This document shows positions 44,360-52,983 of a stretch of DNA of 64,000 nt, one piece after another. Made by a program: the position numbers and the translations under genes. The stretch lies in the NCBI RefSeq assembly GCF_036014115.1, contig NZ_CP107913.1, positions 8,822,501 through 8,886,500 on the forward strand, in the 5' to 3' direction. The notes beneath the pieces were generated by a model. The model was given only the letters and a program-made list of their open reading frames with translations. It was not told the DNA's origin and ran no database searches. Positions within the stretch are counted from its first letter, which is position 1, and every line of letters begins with the position of its first letter. This DNA comes from Streptomyces sp. NBC_00448. Lineage in GTDB: Bacteria; Actinomycetota; Actinomycetes; Streptomycetales; Streptomycetaceae.

Positions 44360-45121
44360 ATGTCCACCACCGAGCAGCGCGTCGCGATCGTGACGGGCGG
44401 CGCCCGCGGTATCGGAGCAGCGACCGCGGTCCGGCTGGCCGCCGAGGGCCGGGCCGTCGCCGTGATCGACCTGGACGAGGGCGCCTGCAAGGAGACCGTG
44501 GAGTCGATCACGGGCGCGGGCGGCCGGGCGCTCGCGGTCGGCGCGGACGTCTCGGACGAGGCCCAGGTCGAAGCGGCCGTCGCCCGGGTGGCCGAAGAAC
44601 TCGGCGCGCCCACGATCCTGGTGAACAACGCCGGCGTGCTCCGCGACAACCTGCTCTTCAAGATGTCCGCGGCGGACTGGGACACCGTGCTCAACGTCCA
44701 CCTGCGCGGCGCCTTCCTGATGACCCGCGCGGTGCAGAAGCACATGGTGGACGCGAAGTTCGGCCGCGTGGTGAACCTCTCCTCGTCCTCGGCCCTGGGC
44801 AACCGCGGCCAGGTCAACTACTCCGCCGCCAAGGCGGGCATGCAGGGCTTCACCAAGACCCTCGCGATCGAACTCGGCAAGTTCGGCGTCACCGCGAACG
44901 CGGTCGCCCCCGGCTTCATCGTCACCGACATGACCGCCGCGACCGCCGCCCGGGTCGGCATGGGCTTCGAGGAGTTCCAGGCGGCGGCCGCCACCCAGAT
45001 CCCGGTCCAGCGGGTCGGCAGGCCCGAGGACGTCGCGGGCGCCATCGCCTTCTTCACCGGCGACGCGGCCGGCTTCGTCTCCGGCCAGGTGCTGTACATC
45101 GCCGGCGGACCCCTCGACTGA
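44360..45121 (+). CDS. 3-oxoacyl-ACP reductase-type SDR (FabG-like)
   Basis: 253 aa classical short-chain dehydrogenase. Rossmann motif TGGARGIG (about 12-19), ILVNNAG (about 88-94), Ser in LSSSSALG, and the catalytic YSAAKAG. C-terminus includes RVGRPEDVAGAIAFFTGDAA and VSGQVLYIAGGPLD. FabG-like enzymes reduce 3-ketoacyl thioesters with NADPH, but many paralogues act on other ketones. ATG 44360 has GAGGAGA upstream; an in-frame start at 44315 is unlikely. The second SDR begins 37 nt downstream, so they probably form one operon. Confidence 0.88.
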   Translation: MSTTEQRVAIVTGGARGIGAATAVRLAAEGRAVAVIDLDEGACKETVESITGAGGRALAVGADVSDEAQVEAAVARVAEELGAPTILVNNAGVLRDNLLFKMSAADWDTVLNVHLRGAFLMTRAVQKHMVDAKFGRVVNLSSSSALGNRGQVNYSAAKAGMQGFTKTLAIELGKFGVTANAVAPGFIVTDMTAATAARVGMGFEEFQAAAATQIPVQRVGRPEDVAGAIAFFTGDAAGFVSGQVLYIAGGPLD

Positions 45122-45158
45122 CCCGCGCACCCCACCAGTAGCGAAGGCGTACCAGCAC

Positions 45159-45920
45159 ATGACTCAGCTCCCCCCGGAGAGCGGCCGCGCCGCGATCATC
45201 ACCGGCGCCAGCCGCGGCATCGGGTACGGGATAGCCCAGGCACTCGTCGCCCGCGGCGACCGCGTCTGCATCACCGGCCGCAACGAGGACGCGCTCAAGG
45301 CGGCCGTCGAGAGCCTGGGCGGCGGCGACCGGGTGATCGGCGTGGCCGGCAAGGCGCACGACGAGGCACACCAGGAGGCCGCCGTCGGCCGCGCGATGGA
45401 CGCGTTCGGCCGGCTCGACCACCTCGTCAACAACGCCGGCACCAACCCGGTCTTCGGCCTGCTCACCGACCTCGACCTCGGGGTCGCCCGCAAGGTCTAC
45501 GAGACCAACGTGCTGTCCGCGCTCGGCTTCGCCCAGCAGACCTGGCGGGCCTGGCAGCAGGAGAACGGCGGCTCGATCGTCAACATCACCTCCATCGCCG
45601 GCCTCGCCCCGTCCCCGTTCATCGCCGCCTACGGCATGAGCAAGGCCGCCATGGTCAACCTCACCGTGCAGCTCGCCGCGGAGATGGCCCCCAAGGTGCG
45701 GGTCAACTCGATCGCCCCCGCGGTGGTGAAGACGAAGTTCGCCGCGGCGCTGTACGAGGGCCGCGAGGAGGAGACGGCCGCCGGGTACCCCCTGCAGCGG
45801 CTCGGCGTGCCCGAGGACATCGGCGGCGCGGCGGCGTTCCTGCTGTCGGACCAGGCCGGGTGGATCACCGGGCAGAACCTGGTGGTCGACGGCGGCCTCT
45901 TCCTCAAGGCCGGCAGCTGA
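45159..45920 (+). CDS. Short-chain dehydrogenase/reductase
   Basis: 253 aa. Rossmann motif TGASRGIGYG (about 16-25), LVNNAGTNPVFG (about 90-101), the catalytic Ser in NITSIAG and YGMSKAA. C-terminus has QRLGVPEDIGGAAAFLLSDQ and TGQNLVVDGGL. It is the same length as the preceding SDR but clearly different in the active-site loop, so it is a sister enzyme rather than a recent copy. Substrate unknown. ATG 45159, with GAAGG upstream. Confidence 0.88.
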   Translation: MTQLPPESGRAAIITGASRGIGYGIAQALVARGDRVCITGRNEDALKAAVESLGGGDRVIGVAGKAHDEAHQEAAVGRAMDAFGRLDHLVNNAGTNPVFGLLTDLDLGVARKVYETNVLSALGFAQQTWRAWQQENGGSIVNITSIAGLAPSPFIAAYGMSKAAMVNLTVQLAAEMAPKVRVNSIAPAVVKTKFAAALYEGREEETAAGYPLQRLGVPEDIGGAAAFLLSDQAGWITGQNLVVDGGLFLKAGS

Positions 45921-46031
45921 CCGGTCGAGGCGCTTGCCTTCGTCCGTACTCCAAGGTGCACAGTCCTCGGACGGCGGCTTCCTCCGGGGCCCGCCTCCGA
46001 GGACCTTCCACCTGTACGGAGTGACGCACCC

Positions 46032-46997
46032 ATGCGCTACCGCACCCTTGCCGGCGGCCGCGGTCCCCAGGTCAGCAACCTGTGCCTGGGCATCCTGCCG
46101 TTCGGCTCCACCGTCGACGAGCAGACCTCCTTCGCGGTGCTCGACCGCTTCGCCGAGGCCGGCGGCACCTTCGTCGACACCTCCAACAACTACTCGGTCT
46201 GGGCGCCCGGCGGCACCGGTGACGAGAGCGAGCTGCTGCTCGGCCGCTGGCTGAGCGCCCGCGGCGCCCGCGACCGTACCGTGGTGGCCACCAAGGTCGG
46301 CGCCCGCCCGCCGGAGGGCAGCACGCAGGTGTGGCCCGACGCGTGGGAAGGGCTCTCGGCGAAGGTGGTCCGGGCCGGGATCGAGGGCAGCCTGCGCCGC
46401 CTGGGCACCGACCACGTGGACCTGTACTACGCCCACGTCGAGGACCGCGCGGTCCCGGTCGCGGAGACCGTGGAGACCTTCGCCGAGGTCGTCCGCAGCG
46501 GCGCCACCCGGCTGATCGGCGCGAGCAACCACGCCGCCTGGCGCGTCGCCGAGGCACGGCAGTACGCGGCCGCGCACGACCTGCCCGGCTACACCTGCGT
46601 CGAGCAGCGGCACACCTACCTGTGGCCGGTGCCCGGCGGCGAGTGGGGCGCCCAGTGGTACGCCCGTGACGACATGCAGGACTTCGTCGCGGCCCACGAC
46701 GACATGACGCTCATGGCGTACGGCCCGCTGGTGCACGGCGCCTACACCCGCGCGGACAGGCCGCTGCTCGCGCCGTACGACCACCCGATGTCGCAGCGGC
46801 GGCTGGCGGTGCTGCGCGAGGTGGCCCGCGAGGCCGGCGCCACCCCCAACCAGGTGGTACTGGCCTGGCAGATGGGCGGCCCGCTGCCGATCGTGCCGGT
46901 GGTCGGGGTGAGCAGTGTCGCCCAACTCGACGAGGCGCTGGGCGCGGTGGACCTCGACCTCGATCCGGAGCTGAGGGCCCGGCTGGACGCGGCCTGA
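46032..46997 (+). CDS. Aldo/keto reductase
   Basis: 321 aa TIM-barrel NADPH-dependent oxidoreductase. FVDTSNNYSVWAPGG carries the conserved Asp and Tyr, VVATKVGARP the Lys, and VDLYYAHVEDRAVPVAETVE the His region. Further on are IGASNHAAWRVAEAR and PNQVVLAWQMG. ATG 46032 has GGAGTGACG upstream. It sits 111 nt after the SDR pair, and that order suggests a set of carbonyl reductases, though no dedicated pathway is visible. Confidence 0.9.
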   Translation: MRYRTLAGGRGPQVSNLCLGILPFGSTVDEQTSFAVLDRFAEAGGTFVDTSNNYSVWAPGGTGDESELLLGRWLSARGARDRTVVATKVGARPPEGSTQVWPDAWEGLSAKVVRAGIEGSLRRLGTDHVDLYYAHVEDRAVPVAETVETFAEVVRSGATRLIGASNHAAWRVAEARQYAAAHDLPGYTCVEQRHTYLWPVPGGEWGAQWYARDDMQDFVAAHDDMTLMAYGPLVHGAYTRADRPLLAPYDHPMSQRRLAVLREVAREAGATPNQVVLAWQMGGPLPIVPVVGVSSVAQLDEALGAVDLDLDPELRARLDAA

Positions 46998-47131
46998 CAG
47001 CGGCCCGACCGCGGCCTGACCGCCGTCCGGATGCGTGCCGGTCGGGGCGGGAGGAAGGACGCGGCGGGGATTGTCAGTGGGGCGCGGTAGTTTCGGAACC
47101 AGTAACCGATCGCGTACCGGAGGTTCCCGAC

Positions 47132-47815
47132 GTGCCCAGCATGCTGCCCGACTCCTGGCAGGCCGTACTCGGCGAGGAGTTGGACAAGCCCTACTTCCAG
47201 CAGCTCACCGACTTCGTCGAGGCCGAGCGGCAGGAGCACCACGTCTTCCCGCCGCGGGACGAGGTGTTCGCCGCCCTGGACGCCACCCCGTTCGACAAGG
47301 TGAAGGTGCTGGTGCTCGGCCAGGACCCGTACCACGGCGCGGGCCAGGGCCACGGGCTGTGCTTCTCGGTGCGCCCCGGGGTGCGGACCCCGCCCTCGCT
47401 GCGGAACATCTTCAAGGAGCTGAAGGACGAGTTCGGCTACCCGGTGCCGGACAACGGCTATCTGATGCCCTGGGCCCAGCAGGGCGTCCTGCTGCTCAAC
47501 GCGGTGCTGACGGTCCGCGAGGGCGAGGCCAACTCGCACAAGGGCAAGGGCTGGGAGAAGTTCACCGACGCGGTCATCCGGGCCGTCTCGGACCGCCCCG
47601 ACCCGGCCGTCTTCGTCCTGTGGGGCAACTACGCGAAGAAGAAGAAGCCGCTCATCGACACCGACCGCCACACCGTCATAGAGGGCGCCCACCCGTCGCC
47701 GCTGTCGGCGAAGCTCTTCCTCGGCAGCCACCCCTTCACCCAGATCGACGACGCGGTGAAGTCGCAGGGCCACGCCCCGATCGACTGGCGCATCCCGGAC
47801 CTCGCGTCGGCGTAG
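47132..47815 (+). CDS. ung: Uracil-DNA glycosylase, family 1
   Basis: 227 aa. It excises uracil from DNA in base excision repair. The catalytic motif is GQDPYHGAGQGHGLCFS with Asp65, and the second motif HPSPLSAKLFLG has His187. FVLWGNYAKKKKP is the conserved uracil/backbone-contact segment. GTG 47132 has CGGAGG upstream. ATG 47141 would remove only three residues. Stand-alone gene with a normal full length. Confidence 0.96.
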   Translation: MPSMLPDSWQAVLGEELDKPYFQQLTDFVEAERQEHHVFPPRDEVFAALDATPFDKVKVLVLGQDPYHGAGQGHGLCFSVRPGVRTPPSLRNIFKELKDEFGYPVPDNGYLMPWAQQGVLLLNAVLTVREGEANSHKGKGWEKFTDAVIRAVSDRPDPAVFVLWGNYAKKKKPLIDTDRHTVIEGAHPSPLSAKLFLGSHPFTQIDDAVKSQGHAPIDWRIPDLASA

Positions 47816-47876
47816 CGGGACCGGATACGGGGCTGAGCGCCGGCGTGGGTGCCGGTCCCGCTGCCTGCCCGGGCGG

Positions 47877-48293
47877 TCAGGGGTGGTAGACCTCGCGGCA
47901 GATCGAGGACGCCTGGCCGCCCGGCGCCCAGCCGCCGTATGTCTTGCCGAGCCCGCACACGTCGGGCGCGGCGGGGCGCGGCAGGCGGCCGGACGGGTGG
48001 GTGCGGGGAGCGGCAGGTCGTGGCGCCGGGTGCGGGGGAGCCGGCGGGGGCGCGGCCGGGGCGCGGTGGCGCCTGGGGTCCGGCGCGGGAGTGTCCGGAC
48101 GCGCGGTGGCCAGCACCCCGTGGGCCGGCGCGGGCACCACCCGCGCATCGTCGGGCTGCCCGGGCCGCCCGGGTGCCGACGGCGGCGGTGCGGGCGGCCT
48201 GGTCGGCGGGGCGGAGACGGTGGTGCAGCCGGCGAGCGCGCACACCGCGCAGATCACGAACACCGGTGCCAGGAAAGGGAATGGTCCACGCAC
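47877..48293 (-). CDS. Proline-rich lipoprotein of unknown function
   Basis: 138 aa. Signal sequence with hydrophobic FPFLAPVFVICAVC and lipobox LAGC (Cys at about residue 20). A long Pro/Ala/Arg-rich linker (about 25-105) follows. The C-terminal domain (about 112-138) has DVCGLGKTYGGWAPGGQ and SSICREVYHP, with two cysteines that may form a disulfide. I recall similar ends on other streptomycete lipoproteins without known function. GTG 48293 is chosen; GTG 48302 is also possible. Confidence 0.75.
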   Translation of the reverse strand: MRGPFPFLAPVFVICAVCALAGCTTVSAPPTRPPAPPPSAPGRPGQPDDARVVPAPAHGVLATARPDTPAPDPRRHRAPAAPPPAPPHPAPRPAAPRTHPSGRLPRPAAPDVCGLGKTYGGWAPGGQASSICREVYHP

Positions 48294-48407
48294 CCGCTCC
48301 ACTGTGCCGTACCCGGCGCCGTCCGGGTATTCCCCGCAGGAGTGAACGCGCGGCGCCCCCGTATGCTGCGGGGATATCGCACGGCCCGGAACGCACCAGG
48401 AGCACGC

Positions 48408-49370
48408 ATGGCACCGCGCAGCGCCCCCTTGAAGATCGGCGTCATCGGGCTCGGTGACATCGCGCAGAAGGCGTATCTGCCGGTGCTCGCCGCCCAGCCG
48501 GGCCTCGAACTGCACCTGCAGACCCGCACCCCCGCCACCCTGGCCGCGGTCGGCGACGCCCACCGGCTCCCGCACCGGCACACCACGTTGGACGCGCTGC
48601 TCGACCAGGACCTCGACGCGGCCTTCGTACACGCCCCCACCGCCCACCACGTGGAGATCGGCACCCGCCTGATCGAGGCGGGCGTCCCGGCGTACATCGA
48701 CAAGCCGCTCGCGTACGACCTGGACGGCGCCCGCCGGCTGGTGGACCTCGCCGAGGCGCGCGGCGTGCCGCTGGCGGTCGGCTTCAACCGCCGCTACGCG
48801 CCCGGGTACGCGCAGTGCCTCAGCCACCCGCGCGACCTGATCCTGATGCAGAAGAACCGGGTCGGACTCGCCGAGGACCCCCGCACGGTCGTCTTCGACG
48901 ACTTCGTGCACGTCGCCGACACGCTGCGGTTCCTCGCGCCCGGGCCGATCGAGCAGGTCCGGGTCTCGGCCCGCGTGCACGACGGGCTGCTGCACCATGT
49001 GGTGGTGCACCTGTCCGGTGACGGCTTCACCGCGATCGGGTCGATGAACCGGATGAGCGGGTCCACCGAGGAGAGCCTCGACGTCAGCGGCGCCGACACC
49101 CGCCGCCAGGTGTTCAATCTCGCCGAGGTGATCGACCACAAGGGCCAGCCCAGCGTCCGGCGCCGCGGCGACTGGGTGCCGGTCGCCCGGCAGCGCGGCA
49201 TCGAACAGGCCGTGCTGGCCTTCCTCGACGCGGTCCGCGCCGGCACGCCCCTCGACGCCCGCGACGCGCTGCGCACCCACGAGCTGTGCGAGCGCATCGT
49301 CGCGGAGATCACCGGCGGCGCCGCGCCGGGCACCGACTTCGCCGGGGCTACGGGCGCGGGTATCGGTTGA
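48408..49370 (+). CDS. Gfo/Idh/MocA family NAD(P)-dependent oxidoreductase
   Basis: 320 aa. N-terminal Rossmann domain (about 8-125) with IGVIGLGDIAQKAYLPVLAA, then the family motif EAGVPAYIDKPLAYD (Lys-Pro of the EKP-type motif). The C-terminal alpha/beta domain (about 130-300) begins AVGFNRRYAPGY. Substrates of the family are sugars, inositols or related cyclic polyols; the one here is unknown. ATG 48408 has AGGAG at 48398-48402. Its last 23 bp overlap the end of the convergent lnt gene. Confidence 0.9.
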   Translation: MAPRSAPLKIGVIGLGDIAQKAYLPVLAAQPGLELHLQTRTPATLAAVGDAHRLPHRHTTLDALLDQDLDAAFVHAPTAHHVEIGTRLIEAGVPAYIDKPLAYDLDGARRLVDLAEARGVPLAVGFNRRYAPGYAQCLSHPRDLILMQKNRVGLAEDPRTVVFDDFVHVADTLRFLAPGPIEQVRVSARVHDGLLHHVVVHLSGDGFTAIGSMNRMSGSTEESLDVSGADTRRQVFNLAEVIDHKGQPSVRRRGDWVPVARQRGIEQAVLAFLDAVRAGTPLDARDALRTHELCERIVAEITGGAAPGTDFAGATGAGIG

Positions 49371-51030
49371 GCGCGGGTTCCGTCGGGTCGGGCGGGTCCG
49401 TCGGGCCGGTCGGATCGGTGGGTTCCGTCGGATCGGTGGCGCCGGTTGGGCCGGTCGGGTCCTTCGGGGCCGCGGCGGCGGCCGGTGCGGGTGCGGTGAT
49501 CCGGCGGCGCACCCCGCGGACCGCCTCGTACGCCGCGGCGGCGAGCACCAGCAGCAGCGCCAGGTGCGGCACCCAGTCACCGAACCGTACGTAGGGGCTC
49601 GTGCCCGTGGCGGTCGGCACCTCGTACACCGTGGAGGTGCTGCTGCCCGTGCCGACCCAGTGCCCGACGGGCGCGCCCCCGGGGCCGTAGACCGCGCTGA
49701 TGCCGGTGAGGGTGGCGTGCACCATCGGCCGCCAGGTCTCCGCGGCCCGCAGCGCCGCGAGCGAGGCGTGCTGCGCGGGCGCCCAACTGCCCTGGAACGA
49801 CGAGGTGGACGACTGGGCGACCAGGAGCCGCGCGCCGTCCGCCGCCAGGTGACGGCTCATGTCCGGGAACGCCGACTCGAAGCAGACCAGCGGCCCGAAC
49901 CGCAGGGTCCCGGTGTCCATCACCACCTGTCGGCTGCCCGGCCTGCGGTCCTGCCCGGCGGCCTTCCCCACGGAGGTGGCCCAGCCGAGCAGCGAGCGCA
50001 TGGGGATGTACTCGCCGAACGGCACCAGCCGCATCTTGTCGTACGTGGGGCCGGTCACGCCGTGCGGGCCGACGAGTTCCGAGGTCTTGGAGATGCCGGT
50101 GCCGTCGGCGCGTTCGGCGTCCACGTTGACCAGCAGGTCGGCGCCGACCAGGCGGGAGAGCGCGGCGAGCGTGGCGGTGGTGCCGGGGTGGTTCGACAGG
50201 TCGACGGTGACGCTGCTCTCGCCCCACACCACCAGGTCGGGGCGGGTGCCGGCGAGCTGCCGGGTGAGACGGACCTCGCGGGCGAACCGGGCGGCCGGTC
50301 CGGCGATCATCCCGGGCTGCACGACGGCGACCCGGACCGGTGCGGTGCGGTGCGGGCGAGGCGCCCACAGCCATACGGTGCCGCCGGCCACGGCGGCGGC
50401 GAGCAACGCCGCGGCGGCCGTGCGGCGTGCGGACGGCATCGCGCACAGCACCGCGAGGGCCGTGTTGGCGAGCACGATCAGGACGCTGACCAGCCACACC
50501 CCGCCGATCGAGGCGAGGCGCAGGGCCGGGGTGACCTGCCACTGGCTCGCGCCGAGCAGGCCCCAGGGGCCGCCGAGGTACTGCCAGGAGCGGACGAGTT
50601 CGATCAGCAGCCAGCCGCTCGGGAGGAGGGCCAGGGCGGCGCCGACGGCCGGACGGCCCCCGTTCCCGAGGACTCGCCGGACCAGCCAGCCCCACGGGGC
50701 CCACAGGGCGCCCAGCAGCAGGGCGAGGACCGGGAGGAAGACGGTCAGGCTCGGCAGCAGCCAGTTGTGGACCGCGAGCATGAAGCCGGCGCCGCCGAAC
50801 CAGCCGTCCAGGGCCGCCCGGCGCCCGGTCGGCGCCGAGCGGATCAGGAGGAGCCAGGGGACGAGGGCGAAGTAGGCGAACCACCACAGGGAGGGGGTGG
50901 GGAACGCCAGCGCCGGGAGGGCGCCGCACGCGGCGGCGAGCAGTGAGCGAGCCCAGGGGGCGCGCTGCGCGCGGCGCACGAGGGGGCGGAGTCCGCGTGG
51001 ACGGGTGGGGGGCTGGGCCGTTGGCGTCAT
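49348..51030 (-). CDS. lnt: Apolipoprotein N-acyltransferase
   Basis: 560 aa membrane enzyme that N-acylates lipoproteins. An N-terminal bundle of hydrophobic helices (about 25-225) precedes the nitrilase-like domain (about 235-475) with catalytic Glu271 (WGESS), Lys332 (YDKMRLVPFGEY) and Cys383 (VCFES). A last helix (about 490-508) and a long Pro/Thr/Asp-rich tail of DPTGPT-like repeats (about 518-555) follow. ATG 51030 has GGGAG upstream. Three catalytic positions match the spacing known for E. coli Lnt. Confidence 0.93.
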   Translation of the reverse strand: MTPTAQPPTRPRGLRPLVRRAQRAPWARSLLAAACGALPALAFPTPSLWWFAYFALVPWLLLIRSAPTGRRAALDGWFGGAGFMLAVHNWLLPSLTVFLPVLALLLGALWAPWGWLVRRVLGNGGRPAVGAALALLPSGWLLIELVRSWQYLGGPWGLLGASQWQVTPALRLASIGGVWLVSVLIVLANTALAVLCAMPSARRTAAAALLAAAVAGGTVWLWAPRPHRTAPVRVAVVQPGMIAGPAARFAREVRLTRQLAGTRPDLVVWGESSVTVDLSNHPGTTATLAALSRLVGADLLVNVDAERADGTGISKTSELVGPHGVTGPTYDKMRLVPFGEYIPMRSLLGWATSVGKAAGQDRRPGSRQVVMDTGTLRFGPLVCFESAFPDMSRHLAADGARLLVAQSSTSSFQGSWAPAQHASLAALRAAETWRPMVHATLTGISAVYGPGGAPVGHWVGTGSSTSTVYEVPTATGTSPYVRFGDWVPHLALLLVLAAAAYEAVRGVRRRITAPAPAAAAAPKDPTGPTGATDPTEPTDPTGPTDPPDPTEPALNRYPRP

Positions 51031-51049
51031 CCGGTACTCCCGTTCTGGG

Positions 51050-51166
51050 CCCTGACCCCCCGGGTGCCCCCGGTCTGTCTGTTCAGGGACCACCTGCCGG
51101 TGGGGGGTTGCTCGCGCGGTTCTCCCCCAGAGCTTCGCCTGGGAGGGACCCCCACGCGCCCCTTGA
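51050..51166. repeat. Dispersed intergenic repeat, copy C (inverted)
   Basis: Reverse-complement relative of copy A (44118-44256), ending just before copy B, with which it forms a long imperfect inverted repeat between lnt and the DoxX gene. No gene. Confidence 0.65.
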
Positions 51167-51174
51167 GGGGCCGT

Positions 51175-51305
51175 CCTTTCGCGGAGGTAGCCGCACAAAT
51201 TCAGGGGCGCTGGGGGTACCTCCCGGCGAAGCCAGGGGGAGAACTGCGCGACCAGCCCACCACCGCGAGGTGGTCCCTCGGCCGACAGACCGGGGCACCC
51301 GGGTG
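51175..51305. repeat. Dispersed intergenic repeat, copy B
   Basis: Begins CCTTTCGCGGAGGTAGCCGC and matches copy A in order and spacing, including CAGGGGCGCTGGGGG, CCTCCCGGCGAAGCCAG and GGTGGTCCCT. It ends just before the DoxX stop at 51319. Confidence 0.7.
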
Positions 51306-51318
51306 GGTCAGGCTGGAG

Positions 51319-51864
51319 CTACGTCGCGTCCTCGGAGGTGGCGGCTTCGCGGGAGTCGTTGGCCACCGCACGGTTGCGGGTGGTGACGACGGCGGCCGCG
51401 CTGAGGGCCGCGGCGCTGAAGGCGGCGGCGATGACCCAGGGCCGGTTGAGGCAGTGGTCGCTGAGGTGGTCGAGGGAGAGCCGGCCGGGCCCGGCGAGGC
51501 CGAGCGCCGCGGCGGTCCAGCCGAGGAGCGCCGGGTGCTCGAAGCCCCCGGACATCGCGAAGAACCCGGCGGGCGCGTGGACGGAGACGGCACCGGCCAT
51601 CGCCCCGGCGGCGGCCGCTCCGGCCGCCGGCGTGGCCAGACCCAGCGCGAGGAGAGCGCCACCGCCCGCCTCGCCGAGCCCCGCGGCGACCGCGGCCGGC
51701 TTGCCCGGCCGGAAGCCCATGTGCTCCATGGCGCCGGCGGTGCCGGCGAGCCCGCCCCCGCCGAACCACCCGAACAGCTTCTGCGCGCCGTGCGCGAAGA
51801 GTACGGACCCGGCGCCGAGACGCAGGGCGAGCAGTCCGATGTCCGTGCGGTAGGCACATCCCAT
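51319..51864 (-). CDS. DoxX family membrane protein
   Basis: 181 aa with four main hydrophobic helices (about 9-28, 58-78, 82-100 and 106-125) and a fifth near the C-terminus. LRLGAGSVLFAHGAQKLFGW is the family N-terminal motif, followed by a Gly-rich loop. DoxX proteins associate with redox or oxidative-stress systems (thiosulfate:quinone oxidoreductase in archaea, MRC complex in mycobacteria), but the role here is not known. ATG 51864. Confidence 0.85.
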   Translation of the reverse strand: MGCAYRTDIGLLALRLGAGSVLFAHGAQKLFGWFGGGGLAGTAGAMEHMGFRPGKPAAVAAGLGEAGGGALLALGLATPAAGAAAAGAMAGAVSVHAPAGFFAMSGGFEHPALLGWTAAALGLAGPGRLSLDHLSDHCLNRPWVIAAAFSAAALSAAAVVTTRNRAVANDSREAATSEDAT

Positions 51865-52001
51865 GGCCGCGTCCTTTCGATTGCCCGGCCCCCCTCCGAC
51901 GGAAGGGCCCACCCGGCCAGTGTGTGCGGGTGGTCGGCCATCGCGCCGCGCCAGGCGGTCTGTCCGGGCGAAACCTCGGGACGGCAGGCGGTCGCGGGCC
52001 G

Positions 52002-52598
52002 TTACGGGAGGCGGTTCCAGGCGGTCAGCACATGGTGGCCGTGTTCCATGCCGAGCCGGCTCACCGTGCCGGTGGCCAGCTGGAAGAGGGCCCCCTCGGC
52101 GGGCGGCAGGCCGAGCCGCCGGGCGGTGAGCACCCGCAGGAAGTGCGCGTGCGCCACGAGGACGACGTCGCCGCCGTCGCCGTTGGTGAACGCCGCCTCG
52201 ACGCGGGCCAGTACGCGGTCGGCGCGGTCACCGATCTGCTCGGGGGTCTCGCCGGGATGCCCCTCGGGCCCGGGGATGACGCCGTCGGTCCAGATCTCCC
52301 AGTTCGGGCGGGTCCGGTGGATGTCACGGGTGGTGACGCCCTCGTAGCCGCCGTAGTCCCATTCGTGCAGGTCGGGGTCGATCCTCACGTGGTCGAGGCC
52401 GGCCAGTTTCGCGGTCTGCTGCGCGCGCTGCATCGGGCTGCTGATCACGCACCCGATGTGCCGGGAGGCGAGCAGCGGCGCCAGCGACCGGGCCTGCTCC
52501 TCGCCGTGCTCGGTGAGCGGCAGGTCGGTGTAGCTGGTGTGCTGACCGGACTGCGACCACTCGGTCTCGCCGTGCCGGATCAGGACGAGCTCACCCAT
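52002..52598 (-). CDS. Histidine phosphatase family protein
   Basis: 198 aa. Phosphoglycerate-mutase-like phosphatase with catalytic LIRHGETEW (His11), the SSPMQRAQQTA arginine loop (about 53-63), acidic EWDYGGYEG, and the second histidine motif VLVAHAHFLRVL (about 148-159). Members dephosphorylate many small molecules, so the substrate is open. ATG 52598 has GGGAGGTG just upstream. It is divergent from the flavoprotein at 52984 across a 385-bp gap. Confidence 0.9.
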   Translation of the reverse strand: MGELVLIRHGETEWSQSGQHTSYTDLPLTEHGEEQARSLAPLLASRHIGCVISSPMQRAQQTAKLAGLDHVRIDPDLHEWDYGGYEGVTTRDIHRTRPNWEIWTDGVIPGPEGHPGETPEQIGDRADRVLARVEAAFTNGDGGDVVLVAHAHFLRVLTARRLGLPPAEGALFQLATGTVSRLGMEHGHHVLTAWNRLP

Positions 52599-52983
52599 CG
52601 GACACCTCCCGTGGCGCCCCACGGCGCCCGTTTGTGATCATATGCCGACCGCGCGCCGTGACCACCGCGCGGGCCGGTCGTACACCCCGTCAGCAGAACG
52701 GTGGGCCGGGCGAAAGCCTTCCCCTCACGTTCCGTCAGTACGATGGCGCGGGCCGCTCCGGTTGCGGCGTCGGCGGGTTCTCGGTCGGATCGAAGCGGCG
52801 TACGGGCGTACGCGGTGGGTCGCGGCGCCCGCCGAGGCGCGCCGTGGGCGACCGTGGGGACGGACGGGTGGACACGGCCACCGGTAGGCGCCACGTCTCT
52901 CGGCACACGGGCACAGGGCACACAGGCACAGGGCACACGGGAACGCGCGGGCACGCGCGGCAGCGACCAGTACAGGAGCCGGA
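52599..52983. other. 385-bp divergent gap with short tandem repeats
   Basis: Most of this region shows no gene. From about 52898 to 52965 lie four diverged copies of GGCACACGGGCACAG-like words (10-20 bp period), ending 18 nt before the flavoprotein ATG. No clear promoter could be placed. Confidence 0.6.

Noticed and set aside
46032..47815. Biosynthetic gene cluster around the reductases
   Set aside because: Two SDRs and an AKR are near ung and lack synthase, transferase or resistance genes. They look like ordinary metabolic paralogues.
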